NCBI RefSeq assembly: GCF_000186245.1
Contig: NC_014935.1
Coordinates: 558,001 to 622,000 of the forward strand
Direction of reading: 5' to 3'
From: Nitratifractor salsuginis DSM 16511
GTDB taxonomy: Bacteria; Campylobacterota; Campylobacteria; Campylobacterales; Sulfurovaceae
Length of the DNA: 64,000 nt
Part shown: piece after piece, positions 1 to 8,900 of the stretch
Layout: every line of letters starts with the position of its first letter
Numbering within the stretch: the first letter of the stretch is position 1
The notes under the pieces: generated by a model
Database searches by the model: none
What the model saw: the letters and a program-made list of their open reading frames with translations, nothing else
What the model was told of the DNA's origin: nothing
Translations under genes and position numbers: made by a program

Positions 1-32
1 ATAATGATCCTTTCGATCTTTTTATTCGATGT

Positions 33-1283
33 TTAGTGCAAATTAAAAAGAGGCATACCCGCGAAATAGAGCAAAAGCTCCGCCGCGATGCCCGCCAGGA
101 AGATCCAGAGGATGTTGATCTTCCAGTAGCGCACGGCGATCAGAGCCCCCGCCGCCCAGATGTAAGTGGCGGGAGCGACGAGGCTGACTTTGCCCAGGCT
201 GAGCAGGACGAAGACCAGCATTCCCGTAAAGGCGGCGAGAATCCCTTTCAGGGCTTTGCGGATCGGGCCGTAGTCCTTGATCTTCTCATAGAGCTCCGTT
301 ATGACAAGGGTGTAGAAAAAGGAGGGATAGAACATCCCCACCGTCGCCAGGGCGCTGCCCAGAAGGCTGCTGACCTTGTAGCCGATGAAAGTCGCGGTGA
401 TGAGAAAGGGTCCGGGAGTGATTTGCCCGAAAGCGATCCCGTCAGCGAACTCTTTCATTGTCAACCAGTGATGGGCGACGACCGCTTCCTGCTGGAGCAG
501 GGGCATGATGGTCATTCCGTTGCCGAAGGCCACCGCCCCCACTTTGAACATCGAAAAGAGAAGTCGGCCCGATTTGCTGTGCCAGAGCGATCCCACGGCC
601 AGCAGGAGAACGAAAAGGGCTCCGGCGAGCAAGAGCCCCGCCATACGCCACTGCCAGCGGCCCGGGAGAGGGATGGGTGTGGCCCCTGTTTCCTTGACGG
701 CGTTTTCCTTTGGCTTGGGCATCTCCAGCAAAAGCAGTCCCAAAAGCATAGCGATCAGGATGATCCAAAAGGCATTGACGCGGTAGAGCATCAAAACAAA
801 GGCGATCCCCGCGATGAGAGCTGTCTTACCGCCGGAGATGTAGCGGCCAGAGAAATCGATCGTCACGTGCAGGACGATCCCCACGACCATCGCTTCAAGG
901 ACGATGAAGAGAGGATGGACCCAGCCGATCTGACCGTAGCGGAAATAGAGCCAGGAGAGGAGCAGCATCAAGAGATAGGAGGGAAGCACGAAGAGGAACG
1001 TCGCCAGAAAAGCTCCGACGAATCCCTTGATGCGATAGGCGGAGTAGGCGGCGAGATTGAAGAGGATGGGGCCGGGATAGAGCTGGACCATCGCCAAGCC
1101 TTCATCCAATTCTCTCTGAGTCAGCCATCGCCTTCCGATGAGGAGCGCTTTGAGCTGCTGGAGCATCGCCATACTGTAGGCGGTGAGCCCGATGAGGAAA
1201 AAAGCCCGGCAGAGCTGCCAGAGGGAAGGGACGACTCTGTCCGAGGTCTCCCGGGTCTGTGCAGAGCTTTGCCTGGGGTTCAT
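33..1283 (-). CDS. chrA: Chromate transporter, two-domain CHR family
   Basis: Predicted inner-membrane anion transporter of the long-chain CHR family, whose characterised members export chromate; the real substrate here could be another oxyanion such as sulfate. The protein (416 aa) is two homologous membrane halves, each with the PGP signature (YPGPILFNLAAY in the first, TPGPFLITATF in the second), and is mostly hydrophobic helices. I start it at the ATG at 1281-1283, because translation from further upstream gives a polar, unrelated N-terminus. It is the last gene of a minus-strand cluster with rhodaneses and a TauE-type exporter, which suggests a role in sulfur oxyanion handling (inference). 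Family assignment is secure, substrate is not. Confidence 0.88.
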   Translation of the reverse strand: MNPRQSSAQTRETSDRVVPSLWQLCRAFFLIGLTAYSMAMLQQLKALLIGRRWLTQRELDEGLAMVQLYPGPILFNLAAYSAYRIKGFVGAFLATFLFVLPSYLLMLLLSWLYFRYGQIGWVHPLFIVLEAMVVGIVLHVTIDFSGRYISGGKTALIAGIAFVLMLYRVNAFWIILIAMLLGLLLLEMPKPKENAVKETGATPIPLPGRWQWRMAGLLLAGALFVLLLAVGSLWHSKSGRLLFSMFKVGAVAFGNGMTIMPLLQQEAVVAHHWLTMKEFADGIAFGQITPGPFLITATFIGYKVSSLLGSALATVGMFYPSFFYTLVITELYEKIKDYGPIRKALKGILAAFTGMLVFVLLSLGKVSLVAPATYIWAAGALIAVRYWKINILWIFLAGIAAELLLYFAGMPLFNLH

Positions 1284-1293
1284 TATTGCCGTT

Positions 1294-1539
1294 TTATGAA
1301 GGTTTGATGTGGCATTTTTGGGCGCGGATCTCTTTGATATGACGCACCTTTTTTTCGAGATCCAGGAGCATTTCATACTGTTCGGAGTGGGTATGTCCGT
1401 GCTCCTCCATCCGTCTTTTGCGCTCTTCGATCGTTTCGAGCCACTCGTCGATCACTTCGTCGGGGACGGTGCAGTCTTCGGCATCTTTCTCTTCGTGTTC
1501 GACGATCCAGTCGGCGATCTTTTTCAGGATATGGATCAT
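1294..1539 (-). CDS. Small acidic helical protein, unrecognised
   Basis: An 81-aa soluble, highly charged protein predicted to be mostly helical, with a HGHTH stretch near residue 48. I recognise no family. It is very likely a real gene: a near-perfect ribosome binding site (AAAGGAGG) lies just before the ATG, and it sits tightly between the TauE-type exporter (10 nt) and the chromate-type transporter (10 nt) on the same strand, so the three are probably co-transcribed. Function unknown. Confidence 0.7.
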   Translation of the reverse strand: MIHILKKIADWIVEHEEKDAEDCTVPDEVIDEWLETIEERKRRMEEHGHTHSEQYEMLLDLEKKVRHIKEIRAQKCHIKPS

Positions 1540-1549
1540 AAGTCCTCCT

Positions 1550-2308
1550 TTAGAGATGCAGGTGCAAAAGCCCTGCGATCATTTTGGCTGCCAGGAGCAG
1601 CAAGAGCACGGCGATGAGCTTCTTGACCTGGGAGGGGGTGAGGCGGTAGTGCATAATGCGGTCACCCAGATAGCCTCCCATAATTGCCGCTACGGTCACC
1701 ACCGCCAGAAGGATCCAATCCATCTTCACGAAGCTCAGATAGGTGAAAAAGGCTCCCAAAGAAGAGAAGGGGATGATGAAGCTGACGGCATAGGCGGCCT
1801 TTTTGGCATCGAAGCCCAGCAGAATCAACAGCGGCATAATCAACGCTCCGCCGCCCACGCCGATCATCCCCGAAATGATCCCCACACTGAAACCGATCAA
1901 AAAGAGGATCCACGCCTTGTCATAGACGACCTTGGTCTCCCGCTTGGTATAGAGCAGCAGAAATGCCGCGGTGATGAGGAAGGCGACAAGGATCCACTTG
2001 ACGGTGACGACAGGGACGAATTTGCTGGCGTAGGCTCCGATGGGCGTGGCGAGGAGGATGGCGATGACCAGGGGGAGGGCGAAACGGATATCGAGCACCC
2101 CCCGGAAAAAGTTCATCACCGAGGCGGTGATGGTGGAGGAGCTGTTGATAAAGAGTCCGATCGCCTTGGCGAGATTGAGGGGCATTCCCATCATATTGAA
2201 GGTAGGCACCAGCACGATGGCCGAACCCACCCCGCCCATGGCAAAGAGGGTCGAAAGCCCCAGCGTAAGGAGGAAGTATATCCCGTAATGGAGCAGTTCG
2301 GGGCTCAT
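1550..2308 (-). CDS. Sulfite exporter TauE/SafE family protein
   Basis: Integral membrane permease (252 aa) of the TauE/SafE (DUF81) family, whose members export sulfite, sulfoacetate or related C1/C2 sulfur anions. The two halves each show the small-residue-rich helices of the family, with GxxxxGxxGxGGG-type glycine clusters (GGVGSAIVLVPTF near residue 27; GMIGVGGGALIMPLL near residue 150). It lies 3 nt after a Tat-exported protein gene and downstream of two rhodaneses, which fits release of sulfite made during sulfur oxidation (inference). Family secure, substrate not proven. Confidence 0.88.
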   Translation of the reverse strand: MSPELLHYGIYFLLTLGLSTLFAMGGVGSAIVLVPTFNMMGMPLNLAKAIGLFINSSSTITASVMNFFRGVLDIRFALPLVIAILLATPIGAYASKFVPVVTVKWILVAFLITAAFLLLYTKRETKVVYDKAWILFLIGFSVGIISGMIGVGGGALIMPLLILLGFDAKKAAYAVSFIIPFSSLGAFFTYLSFVKMDWILLAVVTVAAIMGGYLGDRIMHYRLTPSQVKKLIAVLLLLLAAKMIAGLLHLHL

Positions 2309-2311
2309 TGA

Positions 2312-3304
2312 TTATCCGTTGACCAAAACGGTGGTTTTGTAGAACGGCTCGATGGGCCCTTCGACAATATAGGGCAGGATCGCCATGACATGGTGGCGGA
2401 AGCGGGGATCGATGTGGGAGTTTTCATGATCGTAGACGGTTTCCCAGGTTCCGTGGAAGAGGTAGCGATACTTGCCGTCGGGAGCGAAGGCGCTCTGGAG
2501 AATTTCGGTGGTTACCGCGGCACGGTAGTGGAGATTCTGATAGGAACCGGGCATTCCCTTGGGGAATTTGGGGTTGTAGTCGAAGTCTCCTTTGGCGGGG
2601 CGGAAGGTATCCTGCGCCACTTTCAGCAGTGCGGTGCTCTTCTTGTTGAAGACTTCCCGGTCTTTGGCCAGGATCGCCACGTGGTTGTTGACGGTGACCA
2701 GGTCGCTGATGGGAACGTCGGCCTGATGGCGCAGGAAGTGTTCGATCTCTTTGCGGCTGAGGTAGATTTTCTCCCGGTCGCCCGCGGAGACGGTCACATA
2801 GACCCCCTCGGAGAAGTTTTCACTCAGGCCGCCAAAGCTCTTCATCAGCGCTCTGAAGTCTTCCATAACGCCGGAGCGTTTCAAATCTTCGTAACTGGCG
2901 AAGCGGACGAAAAGGGAGTAGAAGAGGGGAAGGCTGTCTTCCTTGGCCGCATCGAGATAGGCGGTCTCCAGGATCCCTTTGAGGTTGGTGGGATAGTTGT
3001 GCACCATGGTTGAGTCGCCGACCATATTTTTGAGTGAGAAGGAAAGGAAACCGCGCTCTTTTTTGAGTTTTTGAACCAGTTTTTCCATATGATGGACCAT
3101 TTTCTCCCGCTCGGGGATCCAGATTTTGAATTCGGTGTAGTAGGTTACCGGCCCTTTGGGGGCTTTTTCACCTTTACCGGGAGCGGTGGGGGTAGAGCCG
3201 AGGACACAGGCGGCACCCATTCCACTCGCATTCGCGCTGGAAGCGGCCAGACCCATAGCTCCGGCGACCAAAGCAGCATTTTTCATAAAGTCACGTCTTT
3301 TCAT
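2312..3304 (-). CDS. Tat-exported protein, unknown function
   Basis: A 330-aa protein with an N-terminal twin-arginine signal (MKRRDFMKNAALVAGAMG) followed by an Ala-rich cleavage region, so it is probably folded and loaded before export to the periplasm. The mature part has two similar stretches with the look of dimeric alpha/beta-barrel (antibiotic-monooxygenase-like) domains, the first around residues 50-130; this is a tentative reading. No metal-binding motif is obvious. Its start overlaps the preceding membrane protein gene by 4 nt (ATGA type), and the sulfite-type exporter follows by 3 nt. The context suggests a periplasmic sulfur or stress function, but I do not recognise the family. 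Confidence 0.75.
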   Translation of the reverse strand: MKRRDFMKNAALVAGAMGLAASSANASGMGAACVLGSTPTAPGKGEKAPKGPVTYYTEFKIWIPEREKMVHHMEKLVQKLKKERGFLSFSLKNMVGDSTMVHNYPTNLKGILETAYLDAAKEDSLPLFYSLFVRFASYEDLKRSGVMEDFRALMKSFGGLSENFSEGVYVTVSAGDREKIYLSRKEIEHFLRHQADVPISDLVTVNNHVAILAKDREVFNKKSTALLKVAQDTFRPAKGDFDYNPKFPKGMPGSYQNLHYRAAVTTEILQSAFAPDGKYRYLFHGTWETVYDHENSHIDPRFRHHVMAILPYIVEGPIEPFYKTTVLVNG

Positions 3305-3639
3305 TTCAAACCTCCCAAATGTTGGTGTTTGTAAATTTCATACAGATAATCGTGCATATCGAAATAGCCGATCATCGCCTCGAAGACCATACGCCAGCAG
3401 AGTTCCATACAGAGAAAGAACCCTATGACGGCCAGGATCGTTGTTATTTTTCCACGCTTGGAAAGCGATGTATTGAGTCTCTTCAGCCGTTCGTCCCATC
3501 GCTTTGCAAACGCGATATTTCGTACGATCCAGCCACGGCCCAGCCACATCAACAGCGGCATCAGGATGGCCCCGATGTAGTAGAAAACGATCAGAACATC
3601 CTGAGTGATGAAGTGGTTGAAGGCCAGGACGTCATGCAT
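3301..3639 (-). CDS. Small two-TM membrane protein
   Basis: A 112-aa protein with two hydrophobic helices (about residues 13-35 and 65-85) separated by a basic cytoplasmic-type loop, weakly resembling DUF4282-like small membrane proteins. It lies 1 nt after a rhodanese gene and overlaps the Tat-exported protein gene by 4 nt, so translation is probably coupled. The role is unknown; it may anchor the exported partner or form part of a small sulfur-handling complex (inference). Confidence 0.7.
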   Translation of the reverse strand: MHDVLAFNHFITQDVLIVFYYIGAILMPLLMWLGRGWIVRNIAFAKRWDERLKRLNTSLSKRGKITTILAVIGFFLCMELCWRMVFEAMIGYFDMHDYLYEIYKHQHLGGLK

Positions 3640-3640
3640 T

Positions 3641-4003
3641 TCAGAGCTTCAGATCTTTGGCTTTGCCGCCCTTGAGGCGCTCCATCAGGCCCAGTAGGCC
3701 GCCGACGAGGTATTTGACCTCGTATCCTTTGGAGGCGAGGTAGGTGCGGGCCATGTTGGAGCGATCGCTCTTGGGACAGGCGACGACGAGGAGCTTGTCT
3801 TTAGGCAGCTCCTCCAGACGCTCAGGCAGTTCATTGGCCGGAATCTGCAGGCCGAAGTTGACTTGCCAAACCTTGGTCTCGAAAGGAACCCGGATATCGA
3901 CCAGCTCCGCTTCGCCTTTGTTGTAGAGATCGATGAACTCTTCGATCTCGATGCGCATGTTTTTCATTTCACTCGGAACGATGTTGAGGGGGAAGGTGTT
4001 CAT
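3641..4003 (-). CDS. Rhodanese-like domain protein
   Basis: A single-domain rhodanese (120 aa), a fold that carries persulfide sulfur on a catalytic cysteine. The family pattern is clear: VDIRVPFE at the CH2A region and an active-site loop VVACPKSDRSNMA, with the Cys followed by a six-residue loop. No signal peptide, so it is cytoplasmic. It sits one nucleotide before a small membrane protein gene and 125 nt after a second rhodanese gene. In a sulfur oxidiser this would shuttle sulfane sulfur (inference). Confidence 0.88.
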   Translation of the reverse strand: MNTFPLNIVPSEMKNMRIEIEEFIDLYNKGEAELVDIRVPFETKVWQVNFGLQIPANELPERLEELPKDKLLVVACPKSDRSNMARTYLASKGYEVKYLVGGLLGLMERLKGGKAKDLKL

Positions 4004-4039
4004 TTTTATCCTTTCACGTTAGGTGCTAAGTGCTACGTG

Positions 4040-4117
4040 GATAGTTTCTTTGAGAAACTATCGGCTATCGGGTCGATGGGCCCGGAAAAGCTTCCGCAGA
4101 AGATTCACCGGGCCCAT
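4040..4117. repeat. Two perfect stem-loops between rhodanese genes
   Basis: Two consecutive inverted repeats fill the gap between the rhodanese genes. The first has 10-bp arms at 4040-4049 and 4053-4062 with a 3-nt loop. The second has 10-bp arms (ATGGGCCCGG and its complement) at 4076-4085 and 4108-4117. Neither is followed by a T-run on the minus strand, so simple intrinsic termination is unlikely; mRNA processing or attenuation between the two genes is possible. Confidence 0.7.
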
Positions 4118-4128
4118 TTACCGTTGGC

Positions 4129-4533
4129 TCAGGACTTCAACCGCTTCAGGGTATTTTTGGCCCGGTCGCCCCGGAGATAGTCTACCAGACCCAGCATCCC
4201 GTCGGTCAGGTAACGGGCTTCGAAGCCCTTGAGCTTGAGAAAGAGCCGGGCGATCTCGGCCCGGTCATAATGGGGGCACATCGTGACGATGGTCTTGCTC
4301 GGATCGAGTTCGTCCAGGCGGTCGGGCAGTTCGTTGAGGGGGATATGGGTGCCGATCCCCAGATGCCACGCTTCATACTCCTCGGGGAAACGGATATCGA
4401 CCAGCTGGGCTTTGTCCGCTTCTAAAAGTTCGAAGAGCTCCTTCATCTGGATCTTCATCGCTTTGCGTTCATCGTATCCGAAATTTCGAAGATATTCACC
4501 GAAATCCAACTCTTTCAATTCACGTCCTTTCAA
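4129..4533 (-). CDS. Rhodanese-like domain protein (second)
   Basis: A second single-domain rhodanese (134 aa), paralogous to the one at 3641-4003. It keeps QLVDIRFPEE and an active-site loop IVTMCPHYDRAEIA with the catalytic Cys. An N-terminal extension of about 25 residues precedes the domain. It is the promoter-proximal gene of the minus-strand cluster. Two adjacent rhodaneses next to a TauE-type exporter point to sulfur trafficking; the specific acceptor cannot be read from sequence. Confidence 0.86.
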   Translation of the reverse strand: MKGRELKELDFGEYLRNFGYDERKAMKIQMKELFELLEADKAQLVDIRFPEEYEAWHLGIGTHIPLNELPDRLDELDPSKTIVTMCPHYDRAEIARLFLKLKGFEARYLTDGMLGLVDYLRGDRAKNTLKRLKS

Positions 4534-4636
4534 GATATGTTGATTTATCTTTATGAAAATTCTACATCAACTTACTTAACGGTAGGTAAATTGAATGAGA
4601 AAATATTTGAGTATTACGCAGAAATTGAAAAGTTTT

Positions 4637-5018
4637 TCAGAGAATTGAAGAGAGGGAGTCGCGTACTGCGTAGGCTGCGGCAAGGCACTCTTTGCATAGA
4701 GCTTCGTTCGGAATGTAGTCCGGCAGAACTGAACCAATGGGATATTTCGATGTCAGATAAATACTGTCGATGAGATCGACATCATCATCACTGACCATTC
4801 GGTGTTCCGTGATCCTCTACCAGGCTTTTGAGGATTGCAATATTATGGGTTTTCGGAAGGCCGAGGCCGAATTCGATGATATAGGCTTTGAGATATTTTT
4901 CGATGGCTTGCTGTGTGTTCTGCAAAGCAGGGTTATACAGATGGCTCTCCAGAAGAATTTTGGCTGAGGCGAGGTTCTCTTCGGCATATTCGATCCAGAG
5001 GCGGGTTTCATCTTTCAT
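4637..5018 (-). pseudogene. HEPN-domain protein, frameshifted
   Basis: HEPN-family protein (PF05168-like), partner of the nucleotidyltransferase that overlaps its start. Reading from 5018 gives 76 aa, ending at a stop at 4788. The family C-terminus continues immediately in another frame: from 4792 to the stop at 4637-4639 the minus strand encodes SDDDVDLIDSIYLTSKYP and then a helix ending RDSLSSIL, as expected for a full-length HEPN of about 125 aa. The frames join at C4793, one base too many, beside a (GAT)n run. So this is a recent frameshift or a sequencing error. No RX4-6H toxin motif is visible; the conserved KTHN is present. Confidence 0.75.
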
Positions 5019-5316
5019 AGATGCTTTCTCCCGTCTGAATCTCCCTCATAAAAGTACCATGGGCATCCGTTTTGACGGGAAGGATATCCAGAGGAATCTT
5101 TCGGGATATTTGGCGCAGGACCTTCCGATATTTCAATGAGAGGCTAAGATAGTCTTCTTGAGAGTTTTGTATTACGGCGATATCAATATCGTGGGGAGTG
5201 GGACTATGGAGGAAAGAACCGAAAACAATGACACGTTCCACTTCTGAAAAATTTGAGAGTTTCTCCCGAATCATAGAAATGAGATATCGCTTTTCATTAT
5301 TTCCTATCTTCATCAA
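5008..5316 (-). CDS. MNT-type minimal nucleotidyltransferase
   Basis: A 102-aa minimal nucleotidyltransferase. The catalytic pattern is visible: VFGSF at about residue 31, then HDIDIAV with the metal-binding D-x-D about 12 residues later. In HEPN-MNT modules the MNT enzyme adds nucleotides to the HEPN toxin and neutralises it. Its 3' end overlaps the HEPN start by 11 nt, the usual order for the module. The start is one of two adjacent Met codons (5314-5316 or 5311-5313). Because the HEPN partner is frameshifted, the module may be inactive. Confidence 0.85.
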   Translation of the reverse strand: MMKIGNNEKRYLISMIREKLSNFSEVERVIVFGSFLHSPTPHDIDIAVIQNSQEDYLSLSLKYRKVLRQISRKIPLDILPVKTDAHGTFMREIQTGESIYER

Positions 5317-5355
5317 ACTTTCCCTCCTGCTTTCGATTATAGCGAATCGATGGAC

Positions 5356-5739
5356 TTATGAAGACTTCGGATCTTCCCGGGCAAGCCATCGCTCAAATTT
5401 TTCCGTGATCTCTTCGGCGGGGACCAGGCCTTCAAGGAAAATTTCGCCATCCAGTACGAGGGTCGGGTCTTTGGCGATGCCCGCTTCGATGGCGGCTTCG
5501 GTAGAGTGTTCGTAGCGGAAGCGGAGGCGGATCGGCAGGTGCTTGATGGCGCAGGAGAGGCGTTTGGAGAATTTGGCGGTGAGGACGCGGTCTCCGTAAA
5601 GTATCGCTTCGTGGAGAGGAAGCTCGGTCAAGTGGGGGTTGAGGATCTCTCCCTCTTCCATGACGTGGCACGCGTCGCCGCCATCGGAGGGGGAATTTTG
5701 GATTTTGGATTTTGGATTTTGGATTTTGTTATTTTTCAT
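5356..5739 (-). CDS. Thioredoxin-like fold protein lacking CxxC
   Basis: The C-terminal half (about residues 60-122) looks like a small thioredoxin-fold domain: IAKDPTLVLDGEIFLEG carries the cis-Pro strand and is followed by VPAEEITEKFERWL. No CxxC is seen; single cysteines lie at residues 24 and 56. The start at 5739 has a plausible AAAGG site, and the first 15 residues are then encoded by the heptamer array at 5696-5723 (KIQNPKSKIQN). Translation from Met27 (5661) would avoid this but has no visible ribosome binding site. A protein whose N-terminus was replaced by repeat expansion is one reading. Confidence 0.6.
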   Translation of the reverse strand: MKNNKIQNPKSKIQNSPSDGGDACHVMEEGEILNPHLTELPLHEAILYGDRVLTAKFSKRLSCAIKHLPIRLRFRYEHSTEAAIEAGIAKDPTLVLDGEIFLEGLVPAEEITEKFERWLAREDPKSS

Positions 5740-5868
5740 TAAAGAACCTTTTGACTTTTGGAGAGTTGAGCGCTGAGCGTTGAGCGTTGAGAAACGAGTA
5801 ACTGGAAACTAGAAACTAATAATTGATAAGTGGATATATACCAATGACCAACGACTAACGACTAACGA
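5696..5868. repeat. Heptamer tandem repeats (STRR), three arrays
   Basis: Three different period-7 arrays lie close together: four copies of TTTTGGA at 5696-5723 (inside the thioredoxin-like gene), four of G(T/C)TGAGC at 5765-5792, and four of CCAACGA-like units at 5841-5868. Between them are degenerate units. The arrays share period, not sequence. Confidence 0.85.
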
Positions 5869-5875
5869 CCATAAA

Positions 5876-5917
5876 CTTGTGACTTGAGGCGCGAAGCGCC
5901 GTGCTTGCGACTTGCGA
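5876..5917 (-). repeat. 43-nt covarying hairpin element, copy A
   Basis: First of eight copies of an element built as CTTGCGACTTGA, a variable hairpin, then GTGCTTGCGACTTGCGAC. Here the hairpin is GGCGC-GAA-GCGCC. It begins one nucleotide after the stop codon of the RND pump gene, in the gene's orientation. Confidence 0.85.
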
Positions 5918-5918
5918 T

Positions 5919-8900
5919 CTAGTCTAACGCCTCTTCGATCTTTTCGATGGGGTTGGTCTTTTTGTTTCTCGGGTCGGTAATGTAGGCGTAGAGGGGCACG
6001 TAGACCAGAGTCAGCAGGGTTCCGACCAGCAGGCCGCCTACGGCGACGTCGGCCAGGGGGCTGAGGCGCTCGAGGCCGACGGCTTGCTCCAGGGCAATGG
6101 GGATCATCCCTGCGATGGTTCCGAAAGCGGTCATCATAACGGGGCGGAAGCGGACGCGTACACTCTGGATCGCCGCCTGGAAGGGAGTCTGGCCCTCTTT
6201 CTCATACTCTTTGTAAAAGTCGATGAGCAGGACGGCGTTTTTAATGATGATTCCGAAGAGCAGCAGCACCCCGACCATCGAGGGCATACAGCTTGGCTTG
6301 TGGAAGAGCATCATCCCCCAGGCGGCCCCGATCATCGAAAGGGGCAGGACCAAAATCATAATCAGGGAGAGGCGTACCGATTCGTAGACGGCGATGAGGG
6401 TCATGATCAGCACCACGACCCCGATGGCGATCGCTTTGATCATTCGCTTGAAGCTGTCTTTGAGCTGGGCGATGTCCCCTTCCTGGCTGACGATGTAACC
6501 CGAGGTGTCCACCTTTTTGAGCGCGGCGTTGGCATCGTCGGTAATGTGGGTGATGGGGCGTTTGGCCCGGTAGCCGTTGACGTCGATACTGTAGAGCATC
6601 TTGTCCCGCTCCAGCTTGGCGGCGACCAGGTGGGGTTTGAAGGTGGCGAATTGGCTCAGAGGCACTTCACCGAATTTGGTGCTGATGGGCAGCATTTTCA
6701 GCGTCTCGACATTCTGGGCATATTTACCCTTGAGGTAGAGGCGGACAAACTGGGTCTGCATGGAGCTGAAATCCCCTGCCAGAGAGGCTACGCCGCCCCG
6801 CAGAGGCAGCTGGGCGATGATCTGCAAAGGTGTCGTGCCGTAGCTGAGGGCTTTGTTGGTGTCGATCTGGAGCTCGATCTCGTTGAAGTCGCTGTCCCAG
6901 CTGGTGGAGACCGAAGTGAGCCCTTTGAGGGGTCGGATCGCTTTGAGCACCTCTTTGGCTTTGTCGGGGAGGCGCTCGTAGTCGCTCGATTTCAATCGGA
7001 CATCCAGAGGCGCCTTGATGGTCGAGAGGGCCGTAGCTCCGAAATCAAAGACATCGTCGCGCTTAACCCCGGGCAGCAGGGCCAATCGGTCGCGGATCTT
7101 GTTCTCGAGTTGCCACATAGTTGCGTTGCGTTCAAAGCGGTTGACGGCGGTGATGGTCAGGGTCGCCTCGGTGGGGAGGTTTCCGCTGCCCAGGCTCAGG
7201 ACACCGGGCTCGGAACCGAAGGCGATGGAACTGCGTACCATCCAGGGCTGTTTGTTGAGCCAGTCGAGGAAGGGTTGGAGCTTCTTCTCGGCGCTTTCGA
7301 CGGTCTCGTTGACGCTGAAAGCCACCTGCGCCTTGATGATCCCGGTATCCATCGGGGGCATGACATCCTTGCCGATGGTGGGCATGACGTTTTTGAGGCT
7401 CAGCACCAGGGTCAGGACCACGGCGGCGGTCAGCAGCATCCGCCGCAGAGCCCACCATTTGCCGTTGGAAAATTTGAGGATGCCGATGTAGGGACCCACC
7501 AGCCGCCCGATGGTGTTTTCATAGAGGGCTTCGAACCACTTCTCGACCTTGGTTTTACCGGTCCCGTTTTTGTAGAGCCAGGCCGAGAGCTTGGGAATGA
7601 AGGTGATGGAGAGGAAGTAGCTCACCAGCAGGGCAATAATCAGGGTCGAGATCAGGGGCCGGAAGATGTGTTGCGGGAAGTCGCCCACGAACATCAGAGG
7701 GAACATAACGGCGATCGTCGAAATGGTTCCGGCGAAGATCGGTTTGAGGACTTCCCGGGTTCCGTTGACGATGGCTTGTTGGAGATCCTCGTGCTCCTCG
7801 TTGAGGTGCCGTTCGATGTTTTCCAGGACCACTACCGCATCGTCGGTGAGCATTCCCAGGGCCAGAATGATGGCGGTGTAGATGACGATGTTGAGCTCCC
7901 CGCCCGTTAGCCAAATGATCGCCATCGTGGCGAAGAAGACCATCGGGATCGAGAGCCCCGCCGCGATGATGGCCCGGAAGTTGCCCAGGAAGATCATGAT
8001 CACCAGCAGAGTGTAGATGATGGCGTCACGCAGGGCTTCGAGCATATTGGTGTTGGCGGTCTCGATCAGGTCGCGCTGGGTATCGGAGATGGAGAAAGCG
8101 ATCTGAGGGTAGCGCTTTTGCAGTTTTGCCATTTCGGCCCGGGCCGCTTTGGAGACGGCGAGAACGCTCCCGCCGGGGGCCCGCTGGATCGCCAGGGCGA
8201 TGGCGGGTTTGCCGTTGCCCAGGTAGCCGCTGGTGCGCTTTTGATGGCTCCAGGAGATCTTGGCGATGTCGCCCAGGCGCAGGTTGGGGGCGATGGGGAG
8301 CTGTTTGAGCTTCTCGATCTGGTCCCGTTCCCCGTAGTAGGTCAGTGTGGCGAAGTTCTTTTCACCTTTGACGAAGCCGATGGGGGTGTCCCGGTTGATG
8401 GCGCGGATCTCTTTGATAAGGTTGGCGAAATCGACGCCGTAGTGCTTGGCCTTGAAGGGGTCGATTTCGATATTGATGGCGCTCTGGTAGCCGCCGAAGA
8501 CTTCCACGTTCCCGATGGCCGGGTTGCCCAGCAGATAGGGTTTGATGAAACTGTCGGCGATCTTGCGGATCTCAGGCAGCGTGATGTTGCCGTCTTTGGG
8601 ACTGAGGGAGATTACGTCCACCGGGAGGGTGAAGTCCCCGGCGGTATAGACGGCGGGGGTGACGTTGGCCGGCAGGCGTCCTTTGGCGATGGAGAGGGCG
8701 TTGGCTACGTCGACGGCGGCGGCTTCGAGCCCTTTTTTATACTCGAACTCCGCCGAGACGATGGACATATTGGCCACGTTGACCGAGCTGACATCCCGCA
8801 CCATGGAGATACGGGCGATCTCCGCTTCGATAGGCTTGGAAACACTGCTGGCCGCCACCTCCGCCGTGGCGCCGGGAACCTGGGTGATGACGACCACTTG

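Noticed and set aside
36-1307. Long plus-strand ORF (423 codons) opposite the chromate transporter
   Set aside because: Antisense shadow: rich in Arg, Asp and Glu without any domain, no ribosome binding site; the opposite frame is a clear CHR transporter.
4537-4773. Plus-strand ORF of 78 codons
   Set aside because: It lies antisense to the out-of-frame C-terminus of the HEPN gene and has no family resemblance.
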